Source: Fibrobacter sp. (GTDB lineage: Bacteria; Fibrobacterota; Chitinivibrionia; Chitinivibrionales; Chitinispirillaceae). Taken from it: a stretch of 49,816 nucleotides of DNA. The first letter of the stretch is position 1. Each line of letters begins with the position of its first letter. A program made the position numbers and the translations under genes. The stretch is taken from contig JAAYYB010000212.1 of assembly GCA_012515615.1 (NCBI GenBank), forward strand, positions 1 through 49,816, written 5' to 3'. The notes beneath the pieces are model-generated. The model worked only from the letters and a program-made list of their open reading frames with translations. It did not search any database and was not told the origin of the DNA. Of this stretch, positions 33,473 through 43,024 are shown in pieces.

Positions 33473-35803
33473 ATGTCCCTGCCCATAAAAACTCTAATAT
33501 GCAATATACCGGTCCTTTTCTCTGCTTCCGTATCAGCATTATCTGCAGTCTTCATCTTTCTATTCGCTGCATCACAAGTGCAAGCCGGCTCAAAGATATC
33601 CCCGGAGCTTTCCTCTTTTCTTAGCTCGCAGAGCAGCTTTAAAGTCTGGGTCTTCTTTTCAGATAAACCAGGCACTGTATCAAGAGAAAATCTCAGCTCC
33701 AGGGCTCTGGCCAGGCGCAGCAGGACCGGTTATGTAGTCACATCCGAAGATTTCCCTGTGAATAATGCATATATAGAACGGGTTAAAGAACTTGGAGGTA
33801 AACTGAGGCATGTGTATAAATGGGAAAACGCGGCCAGCTTCCAGATAAGGGGCTCAAGCCTGGAGCTGATTGCGTCTTTGCCTTTTGTTAAAAAAATCGT
33901 ACCGGTTTCAATTTACAAGCATAAAGAACCACGCGGTGGTTTCCTGGGAAAAATTCAGCAGAGCAGCGGGAATTTTTATGGCGGGGCCATAGGACAGCTA
34001 AATTTAATGTCGATTCCAGAGGCGCACAATTTCCTGCAGTCACTCAGAGCATCTACTCCTGGTGATGGAGTTCTGATTGCGCTTTTTGACAGCGGTTTCA
34101 GGCTGGATCACCAGTGTTTCTCTTATCTTAAAAAGAAAAAACTTCTAAAGGCTGCACGGGATTTTATAGACAACGACACTACTGTTGCCGACCCGGACTC
34201 TGTGAAGAACGATCGATTTGCTCCATATCATAGAAATGATGAACATGGATCTATGGTGCTGTCGCTCATTTCCGGGTATGACCCGGGAAGATTTGCAGGC
34301 ACAGCCTGGGGGGCTTCAATAGCTCTTGCCCGGACTGAAAATACATTTTTGGGCTCAAACTACGAGACTGAGATACACAGTGAGGAGGACAACTGGGCTG
34401 CAGCAGTTGTGTGGGCCGAAAGCCTGGGTGTAGACATTATCTCAAGTTCCCTGGGCTATAGAGACGGTTTTCAGGACACCGCTTACTTTGAGACTGACAC
34501 CGGAGTAGTTCCAATCGTCGATTATCCTTATTCCTGGCTTGACGGGAGCTCAACAATAGTTTCCCGTGCCGCCGCTTATGCTGCTGAGCATGGAATACTG
34601 GTGGTAAATGCTGCCGGAAACGAGGGGACAAAAGGTGCTGGTTCAATTGTTGCCCCAGCCGATGTTGAAGATGTGGTTTCAGTCGGAGCGGTTTCCTCAT
34701 CGGGTGAAATAGCCTATTTCAGTGGCAGGGGGCCTCTTGTGGACGGACGCAAAAAGCCCGACCTGGTGGTACAGGGAATGGGTGTTGAGGTTCCGGTTAT
34801 TTATGGTGATGATCTCTCTTCCTACGCTCCAAATGGTAATGGTACCTCGTTTTCTACTCCAATGGTAGCAGGACTGTGTGCCCTTATCCTGCAGTCTCAT
34901 CCCGGGATCTCTTCAGAGAAGGCACGACAGAGACTTTATAGTTTCTGTAATCCTGTTCCGTTCCAGGATTCCATCGATAATTCCTATGGGAGGGGAATTC
35001 CCGATGCCCTTTTATCGTGCATGGGCGACAACGAGGTTTTTATTACTGTAAAGGATTCCTCCGGAGATCCTGTCAGAAATGCTCTGATACAGAGCAATAT
35101 CGGTGATTCTCTTGCCGTTACAGACAGCAGCGGCCTCTGTTTTGCGTCTGTAGAGGCTCCTTTTCCGGCCAGTTTATGGATCTCTCTGTCTGGTCAGAAA
35201 GAACAGGTCATGGTTCAGAGTGCTCCTGCCCGTAAAGACGTGGTGCTCGGAGTTGAAAGCGGACTGGTTGTGTTACTAAAAGACCAAACTGGTAAAAGAG
35301 TCGAAAATGGAACCGTTTTTTATAAGTTGAAAAGTTCCGCTGAATTTCAGACCCTTAACTGTGATTCCAATGGTGTGGGCACTCTCACAATGTACAGAGA
35401 GGAACCGGTGCAGCTTTATGCTGTTGCCCCCGGATATCTCAGATCCGATACTCTTGGCACTTCTATTTGTGCTGAACTTTGTACCCTGCAGATTAAAATG
35501 CAGGAAATCTCTGCATCCAGATTTCTTCTCTATCCTACTGTACTTAAAAAAAAGAGGAATGCTTCGCTTACAATTGAATTCATGGCAAGATCAGAAAACT
35601 ATAATAACCTGAATATAAAATTGTCATTTCGTTCCGCAGATGGTGATCTGGTCTGGAAATACGGCTCTTATGTGGAACCTGAAACACCTTTCAGGTATAA
35701 GATTGATCCCGGGGTACTGAGGCCCCTTGCCCCCGGTCTTTACTTCTTTATTGTTGAATACAGCGGGAAAGTTTACCGCAAAAAGTTCATCATCTCTGAA
35801 TAA
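33473..35803 (+). CDS. Exported subtilisin-like serine protease (S8) with type IX-like C-terminal sorting domain
   Basis: 776 aa. A long hydrophobic signal (~15-38), an inhibitor-type prodomain (~45-150) and the S8 domain with Asp206 (ALFDSG), His258 (DEHGS), Asn383 (AAGNEG) and Ser459 (NGTSFSTPMVAG). Two beta-rich modules follow (carboxypeptidase-regulatory-like, VKDSSGDPVRNALIQ). The last ~90 residues (YPTVLKKKRNA ... LAPGLYFFIVEYSGKVYRKKFII) have the shape of the type IX secretion sorting domain. Function: a secreted, surface-bound or released protease. The sorting-domain call is by pattern; no type IX component genes are in the window. Its 3' end overlaps the convergent barrel gene by 14 bases. 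Confidence 0.88.
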   Translation: MSLPIKTLICNIPVLFSASVSALSAVFIFLFAASQVQAGSKISPELSSFLSSQSSFKVWVFFSDKPGTVSRENLSSRALARRSRTGYVVTSEDFPVNNAYIERVKELGGKLRHVYKWENAASFQIRGSSLELIASLPFVKKIVPVSIYKHKEPRGGFLGKIQQSSGNFYGGAIGQLNLMSIPEAHNFLQSLRASTPGDGVLIALFDSGFRLDHQCFSYLKKKKLLKAARDFIDNDTTVADPDSVKNDRFAPYHRNDEHGSMVLSLISGYDPGRFAGTAWGASIALARTENTFLGSNYETEIHSEEDNWAAAVVWAESLGVDIISSSLGYRDGFQDTAYFETDTGVVPIVDYPYSWLDGSSTIVSRAAAYAAEHGILVVNAAGNEGTKGAGSIVAPADVEDVVSVGAVSSSGEIAYFSGRGPLVDGRKKPDLVVQGMGVEVPVIYGDDLSSYAPNGNGTSFSTPMVAGLCALILQSHPGISSEKARQRLYSFCNPVPFQDSIDNSYGRGIPDALLSCMGDNEVFITVKDSSGDPVRNALIQSNIGDSLAVTDSSGLCFASVEAPFPASLWISLSGQKEQVMVQSAPARKDVVLGVESGLVVLLKDQTGKRVENGTVFYKLKSSAEFQTLNCDSNGVGTLTMYREEPVQLYAVAPGYLRSDTLGTSICAELCTLQIKMQEISASRFLLYPTVLKKKRNASLTIEFMARSENYNNLNIKLSFRSADGDLVWKYGSYVEPETPFRYKIDPGVLRPLAPGLYFFIVEYSGKVYRKKFIISE

Positions 35804-37709
35804 ACCAGTTGAACCCCCAGCGGAATGTCAATCCCGGTGAATAGTAACCGGGTATATAGGCGAAACGGCGGTTCAGAAGGTTGTCGATTTTGTAGAAAAG
35901 CCTGAATGAACGGATGTGTGCCGATATTTCAACATTCAGATTGTAGATAGGAATGTTCCAGTCTGAATATCCTGCAAACATCACAGGCTCTCTTTCACTC
36001 CAGTAATCGAAAGACAGAAGTGCTCTTATATATTCTCTGGTGCTGACTGGATGCACCGTGTATGAAAGGGCCGTACTTGTTTTAAGGTATGGTTTACAAT
36101 CCGATATCATTGCGCTTGTGCGAAAAGAAAGACCGTTCCATTCTCCAAACCCAGGTGCTATGACCAGAACAGAACGTGGCTGTCTGTAAGGGGCTTGTCC
36201 GTTGATCCAGGAAGCATTTACATTTGAGTCTGATGCGCCATATACAAACTGATATCCCAGAAGAAGATCGAGTTTTTCCCATTTCCGGAAGAATTCAAGC
36301 CCGGCATTGTAGTACATATCAAGTCTCGCCTGGTTTTCTGCAAAGGAATCGTAGGGTACAGTGTACGGGATATTGTCTTGCTTTACATAACCTCTGATTT
36401 CTGAGTTTTCTGAGGACAGATTAATCCCGGCATTCCAGAATGGTCTAACTGAGAGTCGGCCTTCCATATCGTGGAAAAATGCACCCGCATCGGCACCGAT
36501 CGTGCCTTCCATGCTTTTAAGGTCAAAAGAGTGTCTGTAAAAAAGTTCCGGTCTGCTCTTTAAGGACAGAACCTTTGAACCATCAAAAAGATCATCTGTA
36601 TTTCTCCTTACCTCAAGAACTATCCCGGCAGTGTCATTGTTTGCCAGTTTTAAACCTGAGCGCAGCGCCAGACCCTTCTCATCTCTCCTCGCATCATTAC
36701 GTACTGGTACAACTCTACCATTCTCGTCTCCTGCGGTGATGCGTGTTATAGGTTCGTTTTCATATCTGCCCTCAACGTCGATAAACCATTCTCCGGGCAG
36801 ATCCCGTGAGGACTGGAACTGTAAACGGAGCGGGTAGCGGCTGATGAGTGCATGTTCAAGCTGATCTCTTGGTTTTTCTTTGTCAAGAGCAATTTCGTTT
36901 GACAGGTCACCATAGTAAAAATCCAGAATCGTATTCTGTCTTTTGTCAGGGCTCCAGGCCAGGCTTGCTCCAACCGTGTGTTCATTGGTGAGAGGATTAT
37001 AACCTTTGTGGGAAAGATGTGATGTGTCAGTCACTCTGCTGTATGTAAAATAGACATCATTTCCATCATGGCTGTATGACTTACCGTCGAAATGACGAAA
37101 GTTGGAAAACGCACTGATCAAAAGGTGTTTAGAAAGTGGTCTGGAAAATCGCACCTGAAGAATATTCTCATCAAATACCCCGTTTTCCCACAGCAGTGTG
37201 GCTTCCGGGACTGTAAGTAAACCGGTCCTGCGGTAGGAGAGATTTCCACCGTTTTCCAGAAAGATATCTGAGATTTCATTTGCGGAAACAAGATCCGTTC
37301 CAGACATCAGGCTTCCGGTAGTGCTGGAAAAGAGGCCCCCCTGCCTGATTGTATTTATCGGGGCTACATTGCCGTAAGGAAGAAACCGGTTGAGCGAACT
37401 TGATATCCCGAACCGAACCGATGAGAAAAGCGGATGGGTTCCGAGCAGTTCTGATGGTGATTTGGCATCTGAGGCGAAGATTACCGGAGCGGGTATGTGA
37501 AAGGGGTTCTGACGGTAAAAGTTGGTGCCGGTGTGCTCAAATACATCTACTCTGGAGCGTTCTCTTTCTATCAAAGAATCGCGGTATTCGTTTATTCCTG
37601 TTGAATCCAGCCCGGAATGTATTCCTTCCTTTTCTGCCGCAGAAAGCAGTTGGGGACACAGGACCAGGAGTGTGCATATTAAGAAAGCTGTTCTTCTGAA
37701 AATTTTCAT
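35790..37709 (-). CDS. TonB-dependent-receptor-like outer-membrane barrel protein
   Basis: ~639 aa from the ATG at 37709, chosen because it opens on a good signal peptide (KIFRRTAFLICTLLVLCPQLLSA); the frame extends 16 codons further without a ribosome site. The body is a long run of amphipathic strands and the C-terminus (FYKIDNLLNRRFAYIPGYYSPG, then FRWGFNWFIQR) closely resembles the last strands of TonB-dependent receptors, ending in an aromatic/basic residue. The N-terminal ~180 residues may form a reduced plug, but no clear TonB box was seen, so a receptor without TonB gating is possible. Substrate unknown. Confidence 0.65.
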   Translation of the reverse strand: MKIFRRTAFLICTLLVLCPQLLSAAEKEGIHSGLDSTGINEYRDSLIERERSRVDVFEHTGTNFYRQNPFHIPAPVIFASDAKSPSELLGTHPLFSSVRFGISSSLNRFLPYGNVAPINTIRQGGLFSSTTGSLMSGTDLVSANEISDIFLENGGNLSYRRTGLLTVPEATLLWENGVFDENILQVRFSRPLSKHLLISAFSNFRHFDGKSYSHDGNDVYFTYSRVTDTSHLSHKGYNPLTNEHTVGASLAWSPDKRQNTILDFYYGDLSNEIALDKEKPRDQLEHALISRYPLRLQFQSSRDLPGEWFIDVEGRYENEPITRITAGDENGRVVPVRNDARRDEKGLALRSGLKLANNDTAGIVLEVRRNTDDLFDGSKVLSLKSRPELFYRHSFDLKSMEGTIGADAGAFFHDMEGRLSVRPFWNAGINLSSENSEIRGYVKQDNIPYTVPYDSFAENQARLDMYYNAGLEFFRKWEKLDLLLGYQFVYGASDSNVNASWINGQAPYRQPRSVLVIAPGFGEWNGLSFRTSAMISDCKPYLKTSTALSYTVHPVSTREYIRALLSFDYWSEREPVMFAGYSDWNIPIYNLNVEISAHIRSFRLFYKIDNLLNRRFAYIPGYYSPGLTFRWGFNWFIQR

Positions 37710-38040
37710 AATTAAACGCAAATATCCACAGATGACACCATTATAGCACTCCATCATTTCTGCAATAGCAGGACACCAGTCGTTGTTGATCCCTGCTTGT
37801 GGCGGGAGCCTTTCACTGTGCTGAAAATACTAAAATGTCTCTATTAAATAGAAATATTACACAACCTTTATTGCTACAACTGTTTCGATCCCCTCATAAA
37901 GCTCACCTCCGCTTTGAACAAGGCTGATTAATCCAGCCCTCTTTTTCCTCCTTGTGACTTGTGACTTTCAACTCATTACTCTTTAATGATCAACCGGATA
38001 TATTTTTACTAAGATGCCAATTATATCTAAGAGCGGTTCA
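37710..38040. other. Divergent intergenic region
   Basis: 331 bases between the barrel gene and the TPR lipoprotein gene. It includes a small hairpin GGCTG...CAGCC followed by CTCTTTTT (~37922-37945), which looks like a weak terminator, and a short direct repeat TTGTGACTTGTGACTT (~37954-37970). Nothing else was recognised. Confidence 0.35.
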
Positions 38041-40035
38041 ATGAAAAGAATTCTTCCTGCGATACTTTTATGTGCCTCAATACTGGGTCTGAGTTGCACA
38101 GCATATCTCAATACATATTATAACGGGGAGAGTGCGTTTTACGAGGGGAACAAAGAGCATAACAAGGTAATGCGTAATTTCCCCGACAGTCTTGTTACTA
38201 CTCCTTCGCAGGCTGTTTCAACAAAGTACGACCGGGCTATTGAAAAGTCTCAAAAGGTATTGGATGTTTATTCCAAGAAAAAGAAATGGCATGATGACGC
38301 GCTGTTTCTGATGGGTAAAACTTTTTTTTACAAAAAGGATTTCTCCAGGGCTGTCAGGCGGCTTAAAGAACTGCAGATGGACTTTCCGCAAAGTCCTCAC
38401 ATCCCTGAATCGTATCTTTACCTCGCGAAATCATTTATTGAAGAAGACAATCTGGATAAGGCAGAAGATCAGATACAGATTATTCTTGAGAAATATTCTC
38501 ATCTGGACAAAGATCATCAGGTCAGCCTTCTTCTTGTCGATATCGCGATAAGACGTGAAAGCAAGGCTCAGGCAATTTCTTATATGGAAAAGGCTCTGGG
38601 CAAGGTAAAATCAGAGACTGACAAGATAGATCTTATTCTTCGCATGTCAGAGCTTTATATCCAGCTGAAACAGTATGAGAAAGCAATGGTTCTGCTTGAG
38701 AAGACACCCAGAAAAAAAGACCTTCCAGAACAATCCTTTCGCATGGACAAAGCACTTCTGAGCTGTTACATAGAAGTCGATTCTCTCTCCAAGGCACTTG
38801 GCTTTGCTGACATGATGCTCAAAAAGAGGCTCTATTCGCAATACTTTGATGAAGTTCTGCTGACCAAAGGAATTTTACTGAGCCGGATGGGACGTTATGA
38901 TGAGGCAATAGCTGTTTTGAGCAAGATAACTGCTGATATCGATAGCTCTACTGTTTCCAGAGATACTTCGCTTGTGGTATCAAAGGCACTCTATGAGCTG
39001 GGATTGATCTACCAGAAAAAGAAAGGTGACTACGTAAACGCTGAAAAATTCTTCAAACTCTCTTCACAGTCAAAAGATAAAAACAGCGTGTCACTCTCTT
39101 CAATACGGCTCTCCGCAATAGAGATGCTGAGGGACTTGAGAAATCGTAAAAATGAGTCCAGGGAAGTTCACAATGCGACATCCTATAAAATAGGAGAGCT
39201 TTTCAGATATGAACTCGACGAACCGGACTCGGCCTACAATCAGTTTCTTTCTCTTTATATGGATAGCACAGCCGGACCGGAGGTCGCTCCCAAAGCATTA
39301 TGTGCTGCGGCATTTGTAGCCAGGGATGACATGAATGACTCCACTCTTTCTGACAGCCTTTTTAAAGAGATTATAAACAAATTCCCGTCGACTGATTTCG
39401 CCAGAATCGCCCAGGAAGAACTCCAGCTGCCTTTGACTGTGAAAACCAGGCGCGATTCAGCTAAGATAGCTTTCAAGGAAGCTGAGGATATGGTTTACGG
39501 CAGCAGCAATGATGTGAAAGGGGCCGTACAGGCGTTCTATGAAATATACAAGACTTATGGTGATCAGCAGATAGCCCCTAAAGCCCTCTATGCAGCCGCA
39601 TATCTCAGTGATGAGTATCTTCAGAAGAATGTCACTGCAAAACAGCTTTATGAAAGGATCTGTCAAAAATATCCGGAATCAATTTATTGTGCGGCAGCTC
39701 AGCCCAGAGTCAAAGTAGCCGACAGCACACTTGTTGCTTTGGGCGTAAAAAAGGTAAGTGACACTCAGCAGGAACAGAGTGCGCCCACAGGTAAAAAGAA
39801 GAATAAAAAGGATTCGGCTGCAAAAGAAAACCATTCTGCAGATTCGACCAATTCATCGAAGGCGGTTTCTGAGGAGAATTCAGAGTCGCTTCCAGAAGAG
39901 GAACTCAATGAGAGTTCTGAGTTGGAGAAAATGGAGTCTGAAAAAGACTCGCTTTTCGGTAATGACACCGATTTACCTTCTGAGAAACCTGTTTCCGTTC
40001 CTGTATCTCAGGATTCATTGAACACTATCAAGTAG
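38041..40035 (+). CDS. TPR lipoprotein with acidic C-terminal tail
   Basis: 664 aa from the ATG at 38041. Lipoprotein signal with lipobox LGLSC (Cys19), then at least ten tetratricopeptide-like repeats across ~50-560 (ALFLMGKTFFYKKDFSRAV, SYLYLAKSFIEEDNLDKAE, and so on) and a low-complexity Lys/Ser/Glu tail (~570-664). Such proteins act as periplasmic scaffolds near the outer membrane, for example in barrel assembly or surface organelle systems. Exact role not recognised. A terminator follows, so it is not in the sigma operon. Confidence 0.82.
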   Translation: MKRILPAILLCASILGLSCTAYLNTYYNGESAFYEGNKEHNKVMRNFPDSLVTTPSQAVSTKYDRAIEKSQKVLDVYSKKKKWHDDALFLMGKTFFYKKDFSRAVRRLKELQMDFPQSPHIPESYLYLAKSFIEEDNLDKAEDQIQIILEKYSHLDKDHQVSLLLVDIAIRRESKAQAISYMEKALGKVKSETDKIDLILRMSELYIQLKQYEKAMVLLEKTPRKKDLPEQSFRMDKALLSCYIEVDSLSKALGFADMMLKKRLYSQYFDEVLLTKGILLSRMGRYDEAIAVLSKITADIDSSTVSRDTSLVVSKALYELGLIYQKKKGDYVNAEKFFKLSSQSKDKNSVSLSSIRLSAIEMLRDLRNRKNESREVHNATSYKIGELFRYELDEPDSAYNQFLSLYMDSTAGPEVAPKALCAAAFVARDDMNDSTLSDSLFKEIINKFPSTDFARIAQEELQLPLTVKTRRDSAKIAFKEAEDMVYGSSNDVKGAVQAFYEIYKTYGDQQIAPKALYAAAYLSDEYLQKNVTAKQLYERICQKYPESIYCAAAQPRVKVADSTLVALGVKKVSDTQQEQSAPTGKKKNKKDSAAKENHSADSTNSSKAVSEENSESLPEEELNESSELEKMESEKDSLFGNDTDLPSEKPVSVPVSQDSLNTIK

Positions 40036-40052
40036 TAGAAATACCTGGTTCT

Positions 40053-40077
40053 GCCTGCTCAATGTGAGCGGCTTTTT
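40053..40077 (+). terminator. Intrinsic terminator after the TPR lipoprotein gene
   Basis: GCC-GCTCA (40053-40061, one bulged T) pairs with TGAGC-GGC (40065-40072) and is followed by five Ts. Separates the upstream gene from the sigma factor operon. Confidence 0.7.
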
Positions 40078-40109
40078 ACTCCTGAAGCATCTAATAAACA
40101 GAAAAGCAG

Positions 40110-40622
40110 ATGAAAGCACTATCAAGAGAAACAGAACAGCAGATCCGTTCCCTTTATGAACGTTATGCCTCTCTGGTGCATTCACGCTGCAGAATGCTGC
40201 TTAAGTCAGAGGATGAGGCCTGGGATGCCACTCAGGAGGTTTTTATGAAGCTTATAGATGCTCTGCCGAAGATCGAAAAAAAAGAATCGATATACTCCTG
40301 GCTTCTGAGCACCAGCACTAATCACTGTTTTTCGCTTTTGCGTAAAAAGAAACATGCGGAATTTAATGAAGAATGTCACACTGAGGAAACAAAGTCGCTC
40401 CCGCAGGAAAAATGGATGCTTCTCAAGGAGATATCCGGACATTTTCTTGGTGCCTTCGACAGCAAAATCCGCGAAGTGGTAATCTACACCTATTTTGATG
40501 GATACAAGCAGGATGAAATCGCAAAAATAACCGGAATGGGTGAGTCTACTATCCGGAGACATCTTACAAGATTCAAAAGAAAATGTGCGGAATCGGGGCT
40601 TTCACTGGGGGACCTGATATGA
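40110..40622 (+). CDS. ECF-type RNA polymerase sigma factor
   Basis: 170 aa. Region 2 (LYERYASLVHSRCRMLLKS ... AWDATQEVFMKLI) binds core polymerase and the -10 element; region 4 (YTYFDGYKQDEIAKITGMGESTIRRHLTRFKRK) binds the -35. No extra domains. The stop overlaps the start of the anti-sigma gene (ATGA), the standard arrangement for an ECF pair. It may transcribe its own operon (protease, barrel and lipoprotein genes) under envelope stress, but no -35/-10 motif could be confirmed by eye. Confidence 0.93.
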   Translation: MKALSRETEQQIRSLYERYASLVHSRCRMLLKSEDEAWDATQEVFMKLIDALPKIEKKESIYSWLLSTSTNHCFSLLRKKKHAEFNEECHTEETKSLPQEKWMLLKEISGHFLGAFDSKIREVVIYTYFDGYKQDEIAKITGMGESTIRRHLTRFKRKCAESGLSLGDLI

Positions 40623-41407
40623 GCAACTGCCTGAAGAATCACTTTGATATCGAACGGTATTTTACCGGAGAACTCGATAAGAGCTCGGCCTCAGCACTGG
40701 AGAAGCACTTTGAAACCTGCAGCACCTGCTTTTCCTATCTGCAGGATTTACGAAGAGAGAGAAATGAGTTTCTGGCTGAACACCCGTTTACCTCTTTTTA
40801 TACGGCAAAGGTAAAGGAAATCAGACCTGCCTGGTATACAGTATTTACTAATGCGCTGGCCCGCCCGGTCCTGGTGCCGGTCCTGGGGCTTTTGCTTGTC
40901 ATAACCGCAATTCCTGTTGTAAATAAGATCGCGTTCAGTTCAAAAACCGAAGACATTATCTTCAAGGGTAATGTGCGACTCTCTTTCATATATGAAAGAG
41001 AAGGCATCGTTTCTGACGGCAGGCTGACAGATACTTTCCGTGAGGGCGACAGAATTCAGGTGATATATAACTCCTCGCGGGAGTGGTTCGTTTCACTGCT
41101 GAGTATAGATACCAGGTGGAGAGTCTCCTTTTATCACCCTGATCAGAACTCTGTTTCCTGCAGCGTCCCTTCAGGCAAAGGCAGCGATCTGCATTTTCCG
41201 GGCAGTATCATTCTGGACAATTCAGATGGTGGAGAACTTATCGTGGCAGTTTTTTCACCTCAGCCGCTGAAAACAGAATCTGTTGAAAAATCGATTTCGG
41301 AAATTGTTAAAAAATACCGCGACCTGGAAGAAATTGAATCAGCGGTTCAAAAGTTTTCTTTCTCAAAAGGATCTCAGGCCTCCACTCTTCTGCTGAGAAA
41401 AGAGTAG
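40619..41407 (+). CDS. Membrane-spanning zinc-binding anti-sigma factor
   Basis: 262 aa from the ATG at 40619 (ATGA overlap with the sigma gene). A ZAS-type zinc finger His30-x3-Cys34-x2-Cys37 in HFETCSTC at the N-terminus should hold the sigma factor; one membrane segment follows at ~80-103. The ~155-residue extracytoplasmic part is beta-rich (VRLSFIYEREG, DRIQVIYNSSREWFVSLLSID), resembling domains that sense or present envelope ligands. The next gene starts 3 bases after its stop. A signal in the periplasm probably releases the sigma factor, perhaps by proteolysis. Confidence 0.85.
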   Translation: MSNCLKNHFDIERYFTGELDKSSASALEKHFETCSTCFSYLQDLRRERNEFLAEHPFTSFYTAKVKEIRPAWYTVFTNALARPVLVPVLGLLLVITAIPVVNKIAFSSKTEDIIFKGNVRLSFIYEREGIVSDGRLTDTFREGDRIQVIYNSSREWFVSLLSIDTRWRVSFYHPDQNSVSCSVPSGKGSDLHFPGSIILDNSDGGELIVAVFSPQPLKTESVEKSISEIVKKYRDLEEIESAVQKFSFSKGSQASTLLLRKE

Positions 41408-41410
41408 AGA

Positions 41411-42946
41411 ATGTTCCGGACTGCTCTGTTGTTTATAGCATTTATCCTCCTGCAGAGTGCATCTGCTTACAGGTACGCCCTTCTTATAGGTCAGAACGAT
41501 GGTGGAAATAAGGTAGAAGACCTGCGTTTCGCAGAAGAGGACACCAGGCGTTTCGCTGATGTGCTGGTGAAGCTTGGAGGTTTTGAGCGCAGTAATGTTA
41601 TTACCGCACTTCGTCCTGACAGCTCCGACCTGCAGAATCATCTTTCAAGGGCAGCCAGACTTCTTAAATCAGAAAGAGATCCGCAGAACAGCCTTTTTCT
41701 GCTTTACTATTCGGGGCATGCTGATGGACAGAGCTTATTATTGGAGGAAACGAAGTATCCGATCGGCAAAATAGAGTCATTTCTTGATAGTATTCCAGCA
41801 GGGATCAGAATAGGGATCTTTGATGCCTGTCAGAGCGGTGCGGTAGCCGTTTACAAAGGCGGGACCAGAGCAGAGCCGTTTTTTCTGAGGGATCAACAGA
41901 AGATTAAAGGCCAGGTAATAATTGCGTCATCGGCTGCAAATGAACGCGCGCAGGAATCACAGTCTCTTAAGAGCTCTGTGTTCTCTTTTCACTGGCTCAA
42001 TGGACTCAGGGGGAGTGCCGACTTTTCAGCTGACCGTAAAGTAACACTTAACGAAGCATATCAATACGCTTATCGCAAAACTGTTGAAACAAGTGCTCTG
42101 ACCAGTGGCGAGATTCAGCACCCCTCCTATAGATTTAATATTTCCGGGCAGGGCGACATAATGCTTACCGATCTGCAAAACAGTTCCAGCGGTCTTATCG
42201 TGGAAAAAGAGTGTATCGGTAAATTTCTTGTACTCAGTGAGAGCTACCTCGATGTGTATGCTGACTTTCACAAGGAAGACAACAGGGATGTCTTTATTTC
42301 ACTGCCACCTGGAAAGTATTCAGTAGTAAATGCACGTGGTAAAGATGTAGGAACATATCAGTTTGAACTAAACAGAAACAAAACCCACCAGGTTTTGAGC
42401 TCTATGTTTATTCCCAATACTCTTACAGAGAGCCGCTTAAAAGGGGGCGATTTTAATCCGGAGGAATCAACTGAACATCCGGTACCCTTGACCAGGTTTG
42501 GATGGGGACCCGGATTTGGGCTCTCCCTTATGCCTTCAGAGGAAAATGAAGGATGGGGAAGAGACCTTCTGCTTGGTCTTTGCGGCCAGTATTATCTTAA
42601 TAATAACGCAGATCTTTTCTTCGATTTTTATGGGTTGGTTTCCGGAAAAACAGTCGGAGCCGATCTGGGTCTTGACGGGTCGCTGAATCTTGATGGAGGA
42701 CGGATTTTTGCGGGTGCAGGATGCGGCTTTCAGTACAGAATTGGTGATAATGTAAACTCCTCAGAAGCGGCAATGCCGTTTTTGACGGCGCATATGGGTT
42801 TCTCCGCAGATCTCTCCAGACAGGCGCAGCTTCAGTTGAGAGTACCATATTCGGTTTCGCTCAACAGCCGCATCAATCACAGAGTCGGCATCGAGTTCAG
42901 GGTCCTTTTCCGGGGTCCGTACAGTGATGTAGGTGTGCTGAAATAG
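41411..42946 (+). CDS. Exported caspase-like protease (peptidase C14) with C-terminal barrel-like domain
   Basis: 511 aa. Signal peptide ~1-19, then a caspase/metacaspase fold at ~20-255 with the catalytic dyad His103 (YYSGHADG) and Cys140 (IFDACQSG). A beta-rich linker domain (~260-340) leads to a C-terminal segment (~365-500) of outer-membrane-strand character. That segment is clearly related to the next gene: LFFDFYGLVSGKTVGADLG against LFLDFDWLAPGKNFGADLG, and LQLRVPYSV against VRVRVPYMF. So a periplasmic protease domain may be tethered to an outer-membrane barrel. Metacaspases cleave after basic residues; targets here are unknown. Confidence 0.85.
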   Translation: MFRTALLFIAFILLQSASAYRYALLIGQNDGGNKVEDLRFAEEDTRRFADVLVKLGGFERSNVITALRPDSSDLQNHLSRAARLLKSERDPQNSLFLLYYSGHADGQSLLLEETKYPIGKIESFLDSIPAGIRIGIFDACQSGAVAVYKGGTRAEPFFLRDQQKIKGQVIIASSAANERAQESQSLKSSVFSFHWLNGLRGSADFSADRKVTLNEAYQYAYRKTVETSALTSGEIQHPSYRFNISGQGDIMLTDLQNSSSGLIVEKECIGKFLVLSESYLDVYADFHKEDNRDVFISLPPGKYSVVNARGKDVGTYQFELNRNKTHQVLSSMFIPNTLTESRLKGGDFNPEESTEHPVPLTRFGWGPGFGLSLMPSEENEGWGRDLLLGLCGQYYLNNNADLFFDFYGLVSGKTVGADLGLDGSLNLDGGRIFAGAGCGFQYRIGDNVNSSEAAMPFLTAHMGFSADLSRQAQLQLRVPYSVSLNSRINHRVGIEFRVLFRGPYSDVGVLK

Positions 42947-43024
42947 TGAGCGTTTTTTTTGCTCTGAAGTGTCTATCTGATGAAACTGAACTGGTAAATA
43001 AAACCTGAAAAAGAGAGGCTAAAA

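Noticed and set aside
33473-33623. Short plus-strand frame at 33424-33624 overlapping the subtilase start
   Set aside because: It lies in a different frame over the subtilase signal peptide region and has no ribosome site or family pattern.
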